A stretch of DNA of 64,000 nucleotides from assembly GCF_020400725.1 (NCBI RefSeq), contig NZ_JAINVG010000021.1:32883-96882 (forward strand), in the 5' to 3' direction. This document shows, piece after piece, positions 9,006 through 17,881 of this stretch (position 1 is its first letter; each line of letters begins with the position of its first letter). The DNA is from Streptomyces sp. NK15101. Its GTDB lineage: Bacteria; Actinomycetota; Actinomycetes; Streptomycetales; Streptomycetaceae. The notes beneath the pieces were generated by a model. That model had not been told where the DNA came from, searched no databases, and saw only the letters and a list, made by a program, of their open reading frames with translations. A program made the translations under genes and the position numbers.

Positions 9006-10127
9006 ATGCTGCGGGGCGGGACTGTCGCAAGGCGCTTCACGATCTTGTACGCCACGGGGTTCCTCGGGTCCGGGATCGTGCTGCTCGCCCTGACCCACCT
9101 GGTGTCCGGCGTCCGGCTGTCCGCGCCCGCGCCCCCGTCCACGGGCGTCCCGGGCGGTCCGTCCGACCTCGCCGCCGCCCGGCAGGAGATCCGGGATCTG
9201 CAGACGCAGCTCGCGGACCTGCACGGGCAGCAGCAGGACCGGTGGGTCGTCGCCTCGCTCGTCGCCCTGGTGGTGACGGCGGGCCTCTCGCTCCTGCTCG
9301 GGCGCGTCCTGGCCGGCCGGGTCCTGCGCCCGCTGAGGCTCATCACCGCGGCGACGCGGCGGATCTCCGCGGAGAACCTGCACGAGCGGCTCGCGGTGAC
9401 CGGTCCTGCCGACGAGGTGAAGGAGCTCGCCGACACGGTCGACGGCCTCCTCGAACGTCTGGAGTCGTCGTTCGTCGCGCAGCGCCGCTTCGTCGGCAAC
9501 GCCTCGCACGAGCTGCGCACGCCGCTGGCGACGATGCGGGCGTCGCTGGACGTGGCCGTCGCCAAGCCGGAGCCCGCCGCGCAGACCCTCGCGCTCGCCG
9601 GCCGCCTCCGGACCGAGCTGGACCGCGTGGACCACCTGCTCGACGGCTTCCTCCTCCTCGCCCGTGCCGAGCACGGCGCCTTCGCCGACCGGACGCTCCT
9701 GTCGCTGGGCGAGCTGGCGCGGGAGGCGCTGGGTGCCCGGGCCCCCGACATCGCCGCGAAGGCCCTGGCCCTCCGCACCGAGGTCCGGTCGGCGGCTTGG
9801 ACGCGGGGCGGCGCGGCGCTCCTGTCCCGGCTGGTGCAGAACCTCGTCGACAACGCGATCGTGCACAACGAGGAGAGCGGCTGGATCCGGGTCACCGCCG
9901 ACGGCGACGGCTCCGGGGCCCGGCTGGTCGTCGAGACCGGTGGGCGCGTCCTGGACCAGGGCGAAGTCGACCGGCTGGGACGGCCGTTCGAGCGGCTGGG
10001 CACCGCCCGCACGGGCTCGGAGGGGAGTTCGGGCCTGGGGTTGTCGATCGTGGCCGCGATCGTCGCCGCGCACGGCGGCCGTCTCGTCCTGCGGCCCGTC
10101 CGGAGGGCGGCCTGCGCGTCGCGGTGA
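9006..10127 (+). CDS. Sensor histidine kinase, apparently frameshifted at its C-terminus
   Basis: Two-component sensor: TM1 (about residues 13-35), short periplasmic part with a coiled-coil stretch (57-75), TM2 (81-100), HAMP (101-153), HisKA with H168 in NASHELRTPLATMR, and HATPase with N279/N283 and GLGLS at 343-347. In the frame read, the protein ends RPVRRAACASR at 10127. In the next frame the expected ending RPEGGLRVAVTLPSA continues to a TGA at 10181-10183, which overlaps the GTG of the response regulator (GTGA). A missing base near 10091-10100 therefore explains the sequence. The ATP lid is still complete, so activity may survive, or this may be a sequencing error. Confidence 0.85.
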   Translation: MLRGGTVARRFTILYATGFLGSGIVLLALTHLVSGVRLSAPAPPSTGVPGGPSDLAAARQEIRDLQTQLADLHGQQQDRWVVASLVALVVTAGLSLLLGRVLAGRVLRPLRLITAATRRISAENLHERLAVTGPADEVKELADTVDGLLERLESSFVAQRRFVGNASHELRTPLATMRASLDVAVAKPEPAAQTLALAGRLRTELDRVDHLLDGFLLLARAEHGAFADRTLLSLGELAREALGARAPDIAAKALALRTEVRSAAWTRGGAALLSRLVQNLVDNAIVHNEESGWIRVTADGDGSGARLVVETGGRVLDQGEVDRLGRPFERLGTARTGSEGSSGLGLSIVAAIVAAHGGRLVLRPVRRAACASR

Positions 10128-10179
10128 CGCTGCCGTCGGCCGCCCCGGAGGGTGTCACGGTGACGGCGGAGGTGACGGC

Positions 10180-10851
10180 GTGAGGGTTCTGGTCGTGGAG
10201 GACGCGCGGTCGCTCGCCGAGGTCGTCGCGGAGGGACTGCGGGATCAGGGGATGGCCGTCGACCTCGCGCACGACGGCCTGACGGCCGCCGCCAAGCTGG
10301 ACGTGAACGCGTACGACGTGGTGGTCCTCGACCGGGATCTGCCCGGCATCCACGGTGACGCGCTCTGTCAGATGATCACCGGGCGGGACGACCGTCCGAC
10401 GGTGCTGATGCTGACCGCGGCCGGGGCGCCCGACGACCGGGTCAGCGGCCTCACCCTCGGGGCGGACGACTACCTCGCCAAGCCCTTCCACTTCCCCGAG
10501 CTGGTCCTGCGCGTCCGGTCCCTCGCCCGCCGCAGGCCGGCCGCCCGGGCCCGTACGCTGCGCGCCGTCGGTCTCGAACTCGACCCGGTGCGCCGCACCG
10601 CCCTCCGGGACGGCCGGCCGCTCGCCCTGTCCGTCAAGGAGTTCGCCGTCCTGGAGGCGCTCCTGCTCGCCAGTCCGGGGTTCCTGAGCGCCGAGGACCT
10701 CCTGGAGCAGGTCTGGGACGAGAACGCCGATCCGTTCACCAACACCGTGACGGTCACCGTCGGCCGGCTGCGCCGGAAGCTGGGCGGCCCGCCGGTCATC
10801 ACCACGACGACCGGGGTGGGCTATCGCATCGCCGACGCACCGGCCGGCTGA
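10180..10851 (+). CDS. OmpR/PhoB-family response regulator
   Basis: DNA-binding partner of the kinase at 9006; 223 residues. Receiver domain 1-115 with acidic pocket E7/D8, phosphoacceptor D51 (VVVLDRDLPG) and the conserved lysine in YLAKPF. The C-terminal winged helix (about 130-220) includes LSVKEFAVLEALL and VTVTVGRLRRKLG, ending GVGYRIAD. It starts at the GTG 10180 (VRVLVVEDAR), which would overlap the full-length kinase stop, indicating translational coupling. Resembles the CutR/CseB-type regulators of Streptomyces; signal unknown. Confidence 0.93.
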   Translation: MRVLVVEDARSLAEVVAEGLRDQGMAVDLAHDGLTAAAKLDVNAYDVVVLDRDLPGIHGDALCQMITGRDDRPTVLMLTAAGAPDDRVSGLTLGADDYLAKPFHFPELVLRVRSLARRRPAARARTLRAVGLELDPVRRTALRDGRPLALSVKEFAVLEALLLASPGFLSAEDLLEQVWDENADPFTNTVTVTVGRLRRKLGGPPVITTTTGVGYRIADAPAG

Positions 10852-10900
10852 CGGGGCTGACGGGGCTCCCGCGGCAGCGGCGCGTCCCGCGCGGCTCCCG

Positions 10901-12349
10901 TCACCCCGTCGGCGTGGCCTCCGCCCCGGGCGTTCCCTCGTGGCGGCGGGCCAGTGCGCTGAGGGCGGCGGCGAGGAGTGCGCAGAGGGCGGCGGCGAGC
11001 CAGACGGCGCGGTAGCCGTTCTCGCCGGGCTGCCCGGTGGCCGTGGAGGTGAACGCGCCCAGGAGCGAGGCGAAGACGCCGCCGGCGACCGCGCCTCCCA
11101 GGGTCTTGACGTTGTTGTAGAGGGCGGCCGCGATGCCGGTGCGGGACGGCTCCGAGGCTTCGACGATCACCGTGGGCATGGCGCCGAGCGCCAGGCCGAT
11201 GCCCAGGCCGAGGAAGAAGGATCCCGCCGCCATGTGCCACACCTCGTCGTGGAACACGGCGTACTGGAGGAACGCCGTGGCGACCAGGACGAACGCCCCG
11301 ACCAGGGCCGGGCGGTAGCCGATGCGCCGCGCGACGGCCGCGGTGGCGAAGGAGCCGAGCACGGCGGCGACGTAGCCCGGCAGCGAGACGAGCGAGATCG
11401 CCAGGGCGGACATGGCGAATCCGTACCCGGTGGCCGCCGGATCGGCGGCGAAGAAGGTGGCGTTGGGTGCCTGGCTGCCGAAGTAGAAGATGCCGAAGAG
11501 GAACGCCCCCAGGTAGAAGGGGGCCGCCTCGCGGCCGGCGAGGGCCCGCAGATCCACCAGCGGCTCCGCGGCGCGCAGTTCCACGAGGACCCAGGCGGTC
11601 AGCAGTGCGGCCGCGAGGGCGAGCGGGCCGAGGACCGCGGGCCTGCCCCAGCCTCCGTCCTCCGCGGCGCCGACGCCGCTCAGCAGGGCGAGCACGGCCG
11701 TGCCGAGCAGCGTCACCCCGGGCCAGTCGACCCGGCCGCTCGCCCGCCGGGCGGACTCGGGCACGGCGACGAAGGAGACGGGTACGCAGATCAGGGCGAG
11801 CACCGCCGGTACGAGGAGGACCGGCCGCAGGTCGCCCACGGCGGAGTGGAGCAGGCCCATCGCCACGCCGCCCGCCAGGGAGCCGAGGGCGAGCGAACCG
11901 ACCAGGAGGGCGATGGCCCGCCGCGCCTCCGCCACGGGGAGCCGGTCCCGTACGAGGGCGATCTCCAGGGGCAGCAGTGCGGCGAGCGGCCCTTGGAGGA
12001 GCCTTCCGGCGAGCACCAGCGGATAGTGGTCCGCGAGCGCCACGAGCAGGGTGCCGGCCGCGGTCAGGGCGAGCGCGATCCGGAGCATGCGCCGGTGGCC
12101 GTGGAGGTCGCCGAGGCGTCCGAACAGCGGCACGCACACGGCGGCCGCGAGGAGTTGGACCGAGACGATCCAGTTGGTGTCGACGGCGTCGACGCCGAGG
12201 TGCGCGGCGAGGTCGGGCAGGAGCGGGGCGATCCCGGCCTGCACGACACCGCTGGTGATCTCGAAGAAGACGAGCAGGCCGACGACGGCGGTGACGGCGG
12301 GTGCGGACCGCTTCGTGACCGGTCCTCTCGGACTGGTGGTGTGGGTCAT
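10901..12349 (-). CDS. MFS transporter, 14-helix DHA2-like
   Basis: 482-residue exporter starting at ATG 12349, preceded by CAGGAGTG. Typical features: helix 1 VVGLLVFFEITSGVVQAGIAPLLPDLA, motif A-like FGRLGDLHGHRRML, and about a dozen further hydrophobic segments. Two bases separate its start from the stop of the M20 amidohydrolase, so the two are co-transcribed. The partner suggests export or uptake of an N-acyl amino acid or its product (inference). Confidence 0.88.
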   Translation of the reverse strand: MTHTTSPRGPVTKRSAPAVTAVVGLLVFFEITSGVVQAGIAPLLPDLAAHLGVDAVDTNWIVSVQLLAAAVCVPLFGRLGDLHGHRRMLRIALALTAAGTLLVALADHYPLVLAGRLLQGPLAALLPLEIALVRDRLPVAEARRAIALLVGSLALGSLAGGVAMGLLHSAVGDLRPVLLVPAVLALICVPVSFVAVPESARRASGRVDWPGVTLLGTAVLALLSGVGAAEDGGWGRPAVLGPLALAAALLTAWVLVELRAAEPLVDLRALAGREAAPFYLGAFLFGIFYFGSQAPNATFFAADPAATGYGFAMSALAISLVSLPGYVAAVLGSFATAAVARRIGYRPALVGAFVLVATAFLQYAVFHDEVWHMAAGSFFLGLGIGLALGAMPTVIVEASEPSRTGIAAALYNNVKTLGGAVAGGVFASLLGAFTSTATGQPGENGYRAVWLAAALCALLAAALSALARRHEGTPGAEATPTG

Positions 12350-12351
12350 CG

Positions 12352-13599
12352 TCACTCCTGCGCGGTGGGGGCGGCCGGGTCGGCGACCGCGGAAGGGGCA
12401 TCGGCGGTGGCGAGGGCGAGCCGCCGGACGGCGAGGCCGGCCAGGAGGGCCGCGGCGTGGGGCAGCGCGCCGTCGTCGTAGACGGCCTGGGGCGAGTGGT
12501 TCATCGGGGCGGTGCCGGGGTCGGTGCCGGGCGGGCAGGCACCGAGTCCGAGGAACGCCCCGGGCACCTCGCGCAGGACGAAGGAGAAGTCCTCCGAGCC
12601 GGCCAGCGGGGTGGGGGCGGGGAGGACCCGGTCCTCGCCGAGGACGTCCCGGGCGGCGGCGAGGGCGAACGCGGCCTCGCCGTCGTGGTTGACGGTCGGC
12701 GGGTACTGGTGGACGTAGTCGATGTCCGCGCGGACGCCGTGGGCGGCGGCGATGCCGTGCACGGTCCGTTCGAACGCCGCGCGGACGGTGGCCCGCGAGG
12801 CGTCGGAGAAGGTCCGGACGGTGGCCGAGAAGCGGCCCGACTCCGGGATGACGTTGGGCGCGGTGCCGGCCTCCAGGCGGCCGACCGTGACGACGGCCGG
12901 GTCGAAGATGTCGATCTCGCGGGTGACCAGGGTCTGCAGGGCGGTGACCATCGCGCACAGCGCGGGCACGGGGTCGGTGGCCGCGTGCGGCGACGAGCCG
13001 TGGCCGCCCTCGCCGCGCACGGTGACGTGGACCGTGTCGGAGGCCGCGAGCATGGGGCCCGGCCGGGTGGCCGCGAAGCCGGTGGGGGCGCCCCGGGAGA
13101 CGACGTGCAGCGCGTACGCGGCGACGACCCGCTCTCCCGCGGCGTCGAGCACCCCCTCGTCGATCATGATCCTGGCGCCGCCCTGCCCCTCCTCGCCCGG
13201 CTGGAACATGAACACCACGTCGCCGGCGAGCTCTTCGCGGCGGGCCGCCAGGAGGTGCGCGGCTCCGACGAGTCCGGCGGTGTGCAGGTCGTGTCCGCAG
13301 GCGTGCATCCGGCCGTCGAGGGCGGAGGCGTACGGGAGGCCGGTGTCCTCCCGGACGGGGAGGGCGTCCATGTCGCCCCGCAGCAGGACCGCCGGGCCGG
13401 GGCGTCCGCCGCGCAGGACGGCCGTGACCGAGGTGAGGGCCCGGCCGGGGGTGATCTCCAGGCCCAGTCCGTCGAGGGCGGCGATCACCTTCGCCTGGGT
13501 GAGGGGAAGGTCGAGGCCCAGCTCCGGCTCCTGGTGCAGGGAGTGGCGCAGTGCGGTGAGGACGGGTGCGAGGGCGTGTGCGTCGTGCAGCAGATCCAT
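12352..13599 (-). CDS. M20-family metal-dependent amidohydrolase
   Basis: Cytoplasmic hydrolase of N-acyl amino acid, hippurate or IAA-conjugate type. Metal ligands are visible: RGDMDALPV (near residue 75), HACGHDLHTAGLVGAA, FQPGEEGQGGA with the catalytic Glu pair, and the late H in MNHSPQAVYDDG. The dimerisation lid begins near HVTVRGEGGHGSSPH. I place the start at ATG 13599 (MDLLHDAHALAP) by likeness to the family; in-frame ATGs at 13617 and 13626 are alternatives, and none has a good ribosome site. Forms an operon with the MFS gene and is divergent from the Lrp regulator 59 bp away, its likely controller. Confidence 0.9.
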   Translation of the reverse strand: MDLLHDAHALAPVLTALRHSLHQEPELGLDLPLTQAKVIAALDGLGLEITPGRALTSVTAVLRGGRPGPAVLLRGDMDALPVREDTGLPYASALDGRMHACGHDLHTAGLVGAAHLLAARREELAGDVVFMFQPGEEGQGGARIMIDEGVLDAAGERVVAAYALHVVSRGAPTGFAATRPGPMLAASDTVHVTVRGEGGHGSSPHAATDPVPALCAMVTALQTLVTREIDIFDPAVVTVGRLEAGTAPNVIPESGRFSATVRTFSDASRATVRAAFERTVHGIAAAHGVRADIDYVHQYPPTVNHDGEAAFALAAARDVLGEDRVLPAPTPLAGSEDFSFVLREVPGAFLGLGACPPGTDPGTAPMNHSPQAVYDDGALPHAAALLAGLAVRRLALATADAPSAVADPAAPTAQE

Positions 13600-13658
13600 G
13601 GGGGGTATCGTGGCCATCCGCATCAATGACGGAGATCATCCGCAGGAAACCACCATCC

Positions 13659-14819
13659 ATGAGTATTCCTCTGCTGGAATCGTCCACCGCCTCCGACGTT
13701 CTCGACGAGCTCGACCATCTTCTGATCACGGCGCTGCAGACCTCGCCGAGGGCCCGGTGGGAGCAGATCGGCGCGGCCGTCGGCGTGGAGGCCTCCACGG
13801 CGGCGCGCCGCTGGAAGCGGCTGACCGAGGCGGGTCACGCCTGGATGAGCTGTCACCCCGCGGGGATCGGGCCCACTCCGCCGACCGTGGCGGTCATCGA
13901 GGTCGACTGCGTCTCCGGCAGGCTGCACGAGGTGGCAGCCGCCATCGTGGACGACCCGCACCTCATCACCATCGACCACGTCACCGGCTCGCGGGACCTG
14001 GTCCTCACCGCGGCGTTCCCCGACCAGGCGGCGCTCGCCCGCTATGTGGGCCTCCGCCTGGAGGCGCTTCCCGGGGTGGCCGCGACCCGGTCGCAGATCG
14101 CCTCCACCGTGCACGCCGTCGGCAGCCGCTGGCGCCTGGACCGGCTCGCTCCGGGAAGCCGGAAGAACCTGGCGCAGGACGCGTCCGGCGGGAGCACCGG
14201 CATCGGCCGGGGCCTGTCCTCCGCCGACGACCTCGACCACCGTCTGCTCGCCCTGCTGGCACAGGACTGCCGGCAGTCGGTCGCCGCCCTCGCCCGGAGC
14301 AGCGGGGCCAGCGCGAGCACGGTGCGGCGGCGGCTCGACCGCTTCCACCGCGCGGACGCCCTCGTCTACCGCTGCGAGGTGGCCCGCTGCCTCTCCGGCT
14401 GGCCGGTCGCGGTCACCTTCTGGGGCGTGGCGCCGCCCGACGCGACGGCCCGGATCACCGCGCAGCTCGTCACCCAGCGCGAGACGCGCCTCTGCGCCTC
14501 CCTCTCCGGCCCGCACAACCTGCTGCTGACCGTCTGGCTGCGCTCCGTGGAGGACCTGCCGTCCTTCGAGGCCCGCCTGTACGCACGCTTCCCCGAACTC
14601 ACCGTCGCCGACCGGGCCGTGACGCTCTGGCCCCTCAAGCTGGCCGGTCAGATCCTCGATCCGCGGGGCCGCCGCATCCGGGGCGTACCCGTGGCCTTCT
14701 GGCACGACCCGGCCGCCGAACGCTCGGAGGCGGACCTGATCCGCCGGCTCGCCACGCCGCGCGCGGAGCCGGCGGCGGCCCACTCGGGGGACCTCGGCCG
14801 TCGCTCACCGTCGGTGTGA
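13659..14819 (+). CDS. Double Lrp/AsnC-family transcriptional regulator
   Basis: 386 residues, about twice the normal Lrp length. It contains two HTH-plus-RAM units. The first HTH is at LDHLLITALQTSPRARWEQIG (about 19-60) and its effector domain covers 80-150. The second begins LDHRLLALLAQDCRQSVAALAR (about 191-230), with a second ligand domain ending near residue 330 and an acidic/alanine tail. ATG 13659 follows AGGAAA. It is divergent from the M20/MFS operon, so amino-acid-responsive control of that pair is likely. Confidence 0.9.
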   Translation: MSIPLLESSTASDVLDELDHLLITALQTSPRARWEQIGAAVGVEASTAARRWKRLTEAGHAWMSCHPAGIGPTPPTVAVIEVDCVSGRLHEVAAAIVDDPHLITIDHVTGSRDLVLTAAFPDQAALARYVGLRLEALPGVAATRSQIASTVHAVGSRWRLDRLAPGSRKNLAQDASGGSTGIGRGLSSADDLDHRLLALLAQDCRQSVAALARSSGASASTVRRRLDRFHRADALVYRCEVARCLSGWPVAVTFWGVAPPDATARITAQLVTQRETRLCASLSGPHNLLLTVWLRSVEDLPSFEARLYARFPELTVADRAVTLWPLKLAGQILDPRGRRIRGVPVAFWHDPAAERSEADLIRRLATPRAEPAAAHSGDLGRRSPSV

Positions 14820-15007
14820 GGACGAGCCGCTCCCACAGGCCCGCGGGGCCGGCCCGTCCGCCCTCACCGAGGCCGCGAGGAGGCGGCGCCGGTCGTCGGG
14901 GCGGACGCCGACGAGTCCGTCGGTGAGGGCGGGGGCTCGCCGGCCCGGCGTAGTGCGCGACCGCTCCCGCCGCACACGGGCCTTCCCCACACCCGCACAC
15001 CGACGAT

Positions 15008-16546
15008 ATGGGGTGGACTCACCGACCACCCGTGTTGTTGCATCGGGCGACGGAACACCGAACCGCCGAGGAGGAACGGGTGCGGGACGCGCTGCTGGGG
15101 CTGGCCGAGAATCCGGCGCTGACCACCGAGTTGTTCGACCGGCTCGTGGCGGGTGGCGAAGAGGACGTCCTGCACGCACTGGCAGGGCGCGAGCAGCTGA
15201 GCACCGATCAGGTCAGAACCCTGCTCGCCGTCGGCGACCCCACGCTCACCTGCCGCCTGGTGCGGCTCGGGCTGGTCCCGTGGTCCGACGTTCCCGAAGG
15301 CCACCCCGGACGCGCTCTGGACGCGGTACTCGGCGGGGCGGCTCCGCCTGCCGCCTGGTGGGAAGCCGCCGCCGACCCCGCCGCCGAAGTACGACAGGAA
15401 GTCGCCTACGAGCCCGACGCACCCGCCGAGGTGCTCGCCGCCCTCGCCGACGACGCGGACCCGAGGGTCGTGAAGAGCGCCGCCGGGAACTCGTGCCTCC
15501 CGCCCGCGCTGCTCCCACGGCTCGCCCGCCACCCCAGTACCGCCGTACGAGAGGCCGTCGCCGGCAACGAGAACGCGCCGGCCGCGCTCCTCGCCGAACT
15601 CCTCGCCGACGGCGGGCATCCGGCTCCGACCCGTTGCGGCGCCTGCCACCGGCGCGAAGCCGCCTGCGCCGACCACGCGCCCGGCGTGCGGCGCGTACGG
15701 TTGACGGCGGCCTGCCATCCGGCCGTGCCGCCGGCGGGACTCGCCGCATTCCTGGACGCTCCCGAGGTCTATGCGGTCACGACGTTCGCGGCGCGCACCG
15801 ACCTCCCGGCCGGCTTCCTCGACCGGCTCGCCGAACACCCGGCCGCCGACGTCCGCGCCGTGGTCGCCGCCAACCCCGCCGTCCGCGAACCCCTTCTGCG
15901 CACGCTCGCCTCCGACCTCGATCCGGAGGTCCGCCGGGCCGTCGCCGAGAACCCCGCCGTCCCGCTCGACCTGCTCGTCACCGTCGCCTCGCACGAACGG
16001 CTGCCAGACGAGCCGGTGCCCCGCGTCGAAGCTGCCACGGATGCCGAGGTCCGCTCTCTCGCCGCCAGCCGGGTGGCGCAGGTCAGGGCGCTCGTCGCCG
16101 ACCGGACCCGGCTTCCGGACGACCTCGCCGAGCAGCTCGCCGCCGACCCGGACTCGGGGGTGGCCCGGCGGATCGCGGCCCGCCCGGAAACAGCTCCCCG
16201 GAAGCTCGCCGAACTGCTGGAGCGTCACGGGCCCGCGGTCTTCGGCTCCGTCACCCGCCACCCCGGCTGCCCCGCCGCCCTGTTGCACCGCGTGGCGGCG
16301 CACCCGACCGTCGGCCGCCGCGTCCTGCGGGACATCGCCCGCCACCCGGCCGCGTCCGCGGAGACGCTGCTGCTCTGCCTGGTGGCCGAGGACCCGGACG
16401 TACGACGGTACGCGGCCGCCCACCCGGCCCTCCCGGTAACGGTCCTGGAGTCCCTGTTGCAGGGTCCCGACGAGACGCTCGCCGGCGCCGCCGCCGAGAA
16501 TCAGGCGCTGCCGGTGACGCTGATGGAACGGATCGTCGCCGGATGA
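15008..16546 (+). CDS. Leucine-rich-repeat-variant (LRV) protein with a cysteine cluster
   Basis: About 512 residues of short helical repeats of about 24 residues, each with the pattern (V/L)RxAVAxNPxxPxxLLxxLAxDxD (for example DVRAVVAANPAVREPLLRTLASDLD). This matches the LRV fold first seen in an Azotobacter Fe-S protein. Between two repeat blocks lies a Cys cluster, C210-x2-C213-x6-C220 plus C236, which could bind zinc or an iron-sulfur centre. The start is uncertain: ATG 15008 has no ribosome site, and GTG 15032 is possible. Its stop overlaps the peptidase E start (ATGA). Function unknown. The 188 bp before it show nothing certain. Confidence 0.75.
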   Translation: MGWTHRPPVLLHRATEHRTAEEERVRDALLGLAENPALTTELFDRLVAGGEEDVLHALAGREQLSTDQVRTLLAVGDPTLTCRLVRLGLVPWSDVPEGHPGRALDAVLGGAAPPAAWWEAAADPAAEVRQEVAYEPDAPAEVLAALADDADPRVVKSAAGNSCLPPALLPRLARHPSTAVREAVAGNENAPAALLAELLADGGHPAPTRCGACHRREAACADHAPGVRRVRLTAACHPAVPPAGLAAFLDAPEVYAVTTFAARTDLPAGFLDRLAEHPAADVRAVVAANPAVREPLLRTLASDLDPEVRRAVAENPAVPLDLLVTVASHERLPDEPVPRVEAATDAEVRSLAASRVAQVRALVADRTRLPDDLAEQLAADPDSGVARRIAARPETAPRKLAELLERHGPAVFGSVTRHPGCPAALLHRVAAHPTVGRRVLRDIARHPAASAETLLLCLVAEDPDVRRYAAAHPALPVTVLESLLQGPDETLAGAAAENQALPVTLMERIVAG

Positions 16547-17295
16547 GCCGGCGCTCCGGGCACGGTTCTCGTCTCGTTCTGCTCGGTGGTGGTTTCTCCA
16601 CCGACGACGACGGTCTGCTGGACGACTGGGTGCTGGGTCAGGTGGCCTGCGACAGGCCCAAGGTCTGTTTCGTCCCCACGGCCAGTGGGGACGCCCCCGG
16701 CTACGTCGAGCGGTTCCTCGCGGCGTACCGGTCACGCCGCTGTGAACCCGGTGTGCTCTCCCTGTTCCGGCGCGAGCTCGACGACGACGGTCTGCGGTTT
16801 TTCCTGCTCTCTCAGGACGTCGTGTACGTGGGCGGGGGCAACACCGCGAACCTGCTCGCGGTGTGGCGGGCGCACGGCGTGGACCGCCTGCTGCGCGAGG
16901 CCTACGACCGCGGCACCCTGCTGTGCGGGATCAGCGCCGGTGCCAACTGCTGGGCCGAGGGATCGCACACCGACTCCTTCGGGCCGCTGACGCATCTGGC
17001 CGACGGCCTCGGGCTGCTGCCCGGCTCGGTCTGCCCCCACTACGACAGCGAGCCGGGACGGCGCGCCTCCTATCGGGCGGCCGTGGCGGCCGGCGCGCTT
17101 CCCGGCGGCTGGGCGGTGGAGGACGGCGTCGGCGTCCTCTTCACGGACGGCCTGCCGACGGACGCGGTGAGCCGCGCCCCGCAGGCCCGGCTGTACCGGG
17201 TGGAGCCGGACGAGGACGGCGGAGTGAGGGAGCGGGCCCTGCCCTGCCGTCTTCTCGGCGCCCCTCCCCCCGGGTTCACCCGCAGCGGTACGTGA
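16543..17295 (+). CDS. Peptidase E-like serine dipeptidase (S51)
   Basis: 250-residue cytoplasmic peptidase of the S51 family, related to aspartyl dipeptidase and cyanophycinase. The nucleophile is in the elbow CGISAGANCW. Upstream is VYVGGGNTANLL, the characteristic Gly-rich loop, and the opening RLVLLGGGFS is typical. The start ATG 16543 overlaps the LRV gene stop, so the two are translationally coupled. The last 20 bp overlap the convergent membrane-protein gene. Confidence 0.88.
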   Translation: MSRRSGHGSRLVLLGGGFSTDDDGLLDDWVLGQVACDRPKVCFVPTASGDAPGYVERFLAAYRSRRCEPGVLSLFRRELDDDGLRFFLLSQDVVYVGGGNTANLLAVWRAHGVDRLLREAYDRGTLLCGISAGANCWAEGSHTDSFGPLTHLADGLGLLPGSVCPHYDSEPGRRASYRAAVAAGALPGGWAVEDGVGVLFTDGLPTDAVSRAPQARLYRVEPDEDGGVRERALPCRLLGAPPPGFTRSGT

Positions 17296-17881
17296 AGCCG
17301 CCCTCCGCCGTGTGGCTGGAGGGGGACGTGATCACCAGACGGGCCACGGCACGGTGGGTTCCCCGGCCCTGGAAGGTCCACAGGAGGTGCAGCCGGGCCT
17401 CCTCCTGACCTCGGGCCAGGGTCTCGCGCAGGGGCGCCGAGCGGGTGCCGTCGCTGCGTTCCCAGTGGTACGTGAGGGTGCCCGGACGGCCGTCGGTGCG
17501 TACGACGCCCAGCACGTTCGCCGTGCCGTCGCAGCCGAGCGGCCCTTCGGGCGCGGTGACCGCGACGGATCGGACCGCGACCCGGGGGCCGTACTCGCGC
17601 CAGGCGAGGAGGGCCAGGACGACGAGCAGGATCACCGCCGCGGGCACGTACCGGAGCGGCCGGCGCCCGCGGGGCCGGCCGGGCGGTGGGGCGCCGGGCA
17701 GGGTGCCGTGCCAGATCTGGGCCGCCGTCGGGGTGTTCTCGGCGCGCCGGACGGCGGCCGCGGTCACTCCCGGGCCGAAGCGCAGCACTTCGCCCTCGAC
17801 GCGGTCGGGTGTGGGGTCCGGTGTCGGGCCCTCGAACCAGTGGCTGCCCAGTTCGGTGGCGCTGTAGTCGTCGTCGTTCAC
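17276..17881 (-). CDS. Small single-pass membrane protein coupled to a Ser/Thr kinase
   Basis: 201 residues, not assigned to a named family. An acidic N-terminal cytoplasmic part (1-85, containing TPDPTPDRVEGEVLRFGPGVTAA) precedes a basic stretch and one TM helix (about 92-110, YVPAAVILLVVLALLAW). An outer beta-rich domain with two cysteines follows (EGPLGCDGTANV and FTYRCG at the end), resembling the outer domain of the kinase next door. GTG 17881 overlaps the kinase stop as GTGA. Probably a partner or substrate of the kinase (inference). Confidence 0.7.
   Translation of the reverse strand: MNDDDYSATELGSHWFEGPTPDPTPDRVEGEVLRFGPGVTAAAVRRAENTPTAAQIWHGTLPGAPPPGRPRGRRPLRYVPAAVILLVVLALLAWREYGPRVAVRSVAVTAPEGPLGCDGTANVLGVVRTDGRPGTLTYHWERSDGTRSAPLRETLARGQEEARLHLLWTFQGRGTHRAVARLVITSPSSHTAEGGFTYRCG

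Noticed and set aside
8951..10183. Plus-strand frame overlapping the kinase
   Set aside because: Only its last ~28 codons correspond to real coding sequence (the displaced kinase end); the rest is shadow.
14820..15007. Possible short minus-strand coding remnant (VGVRPDDRRRLLAAS)
   Set aside because: Too short, no ribosome site and no recognisable family.
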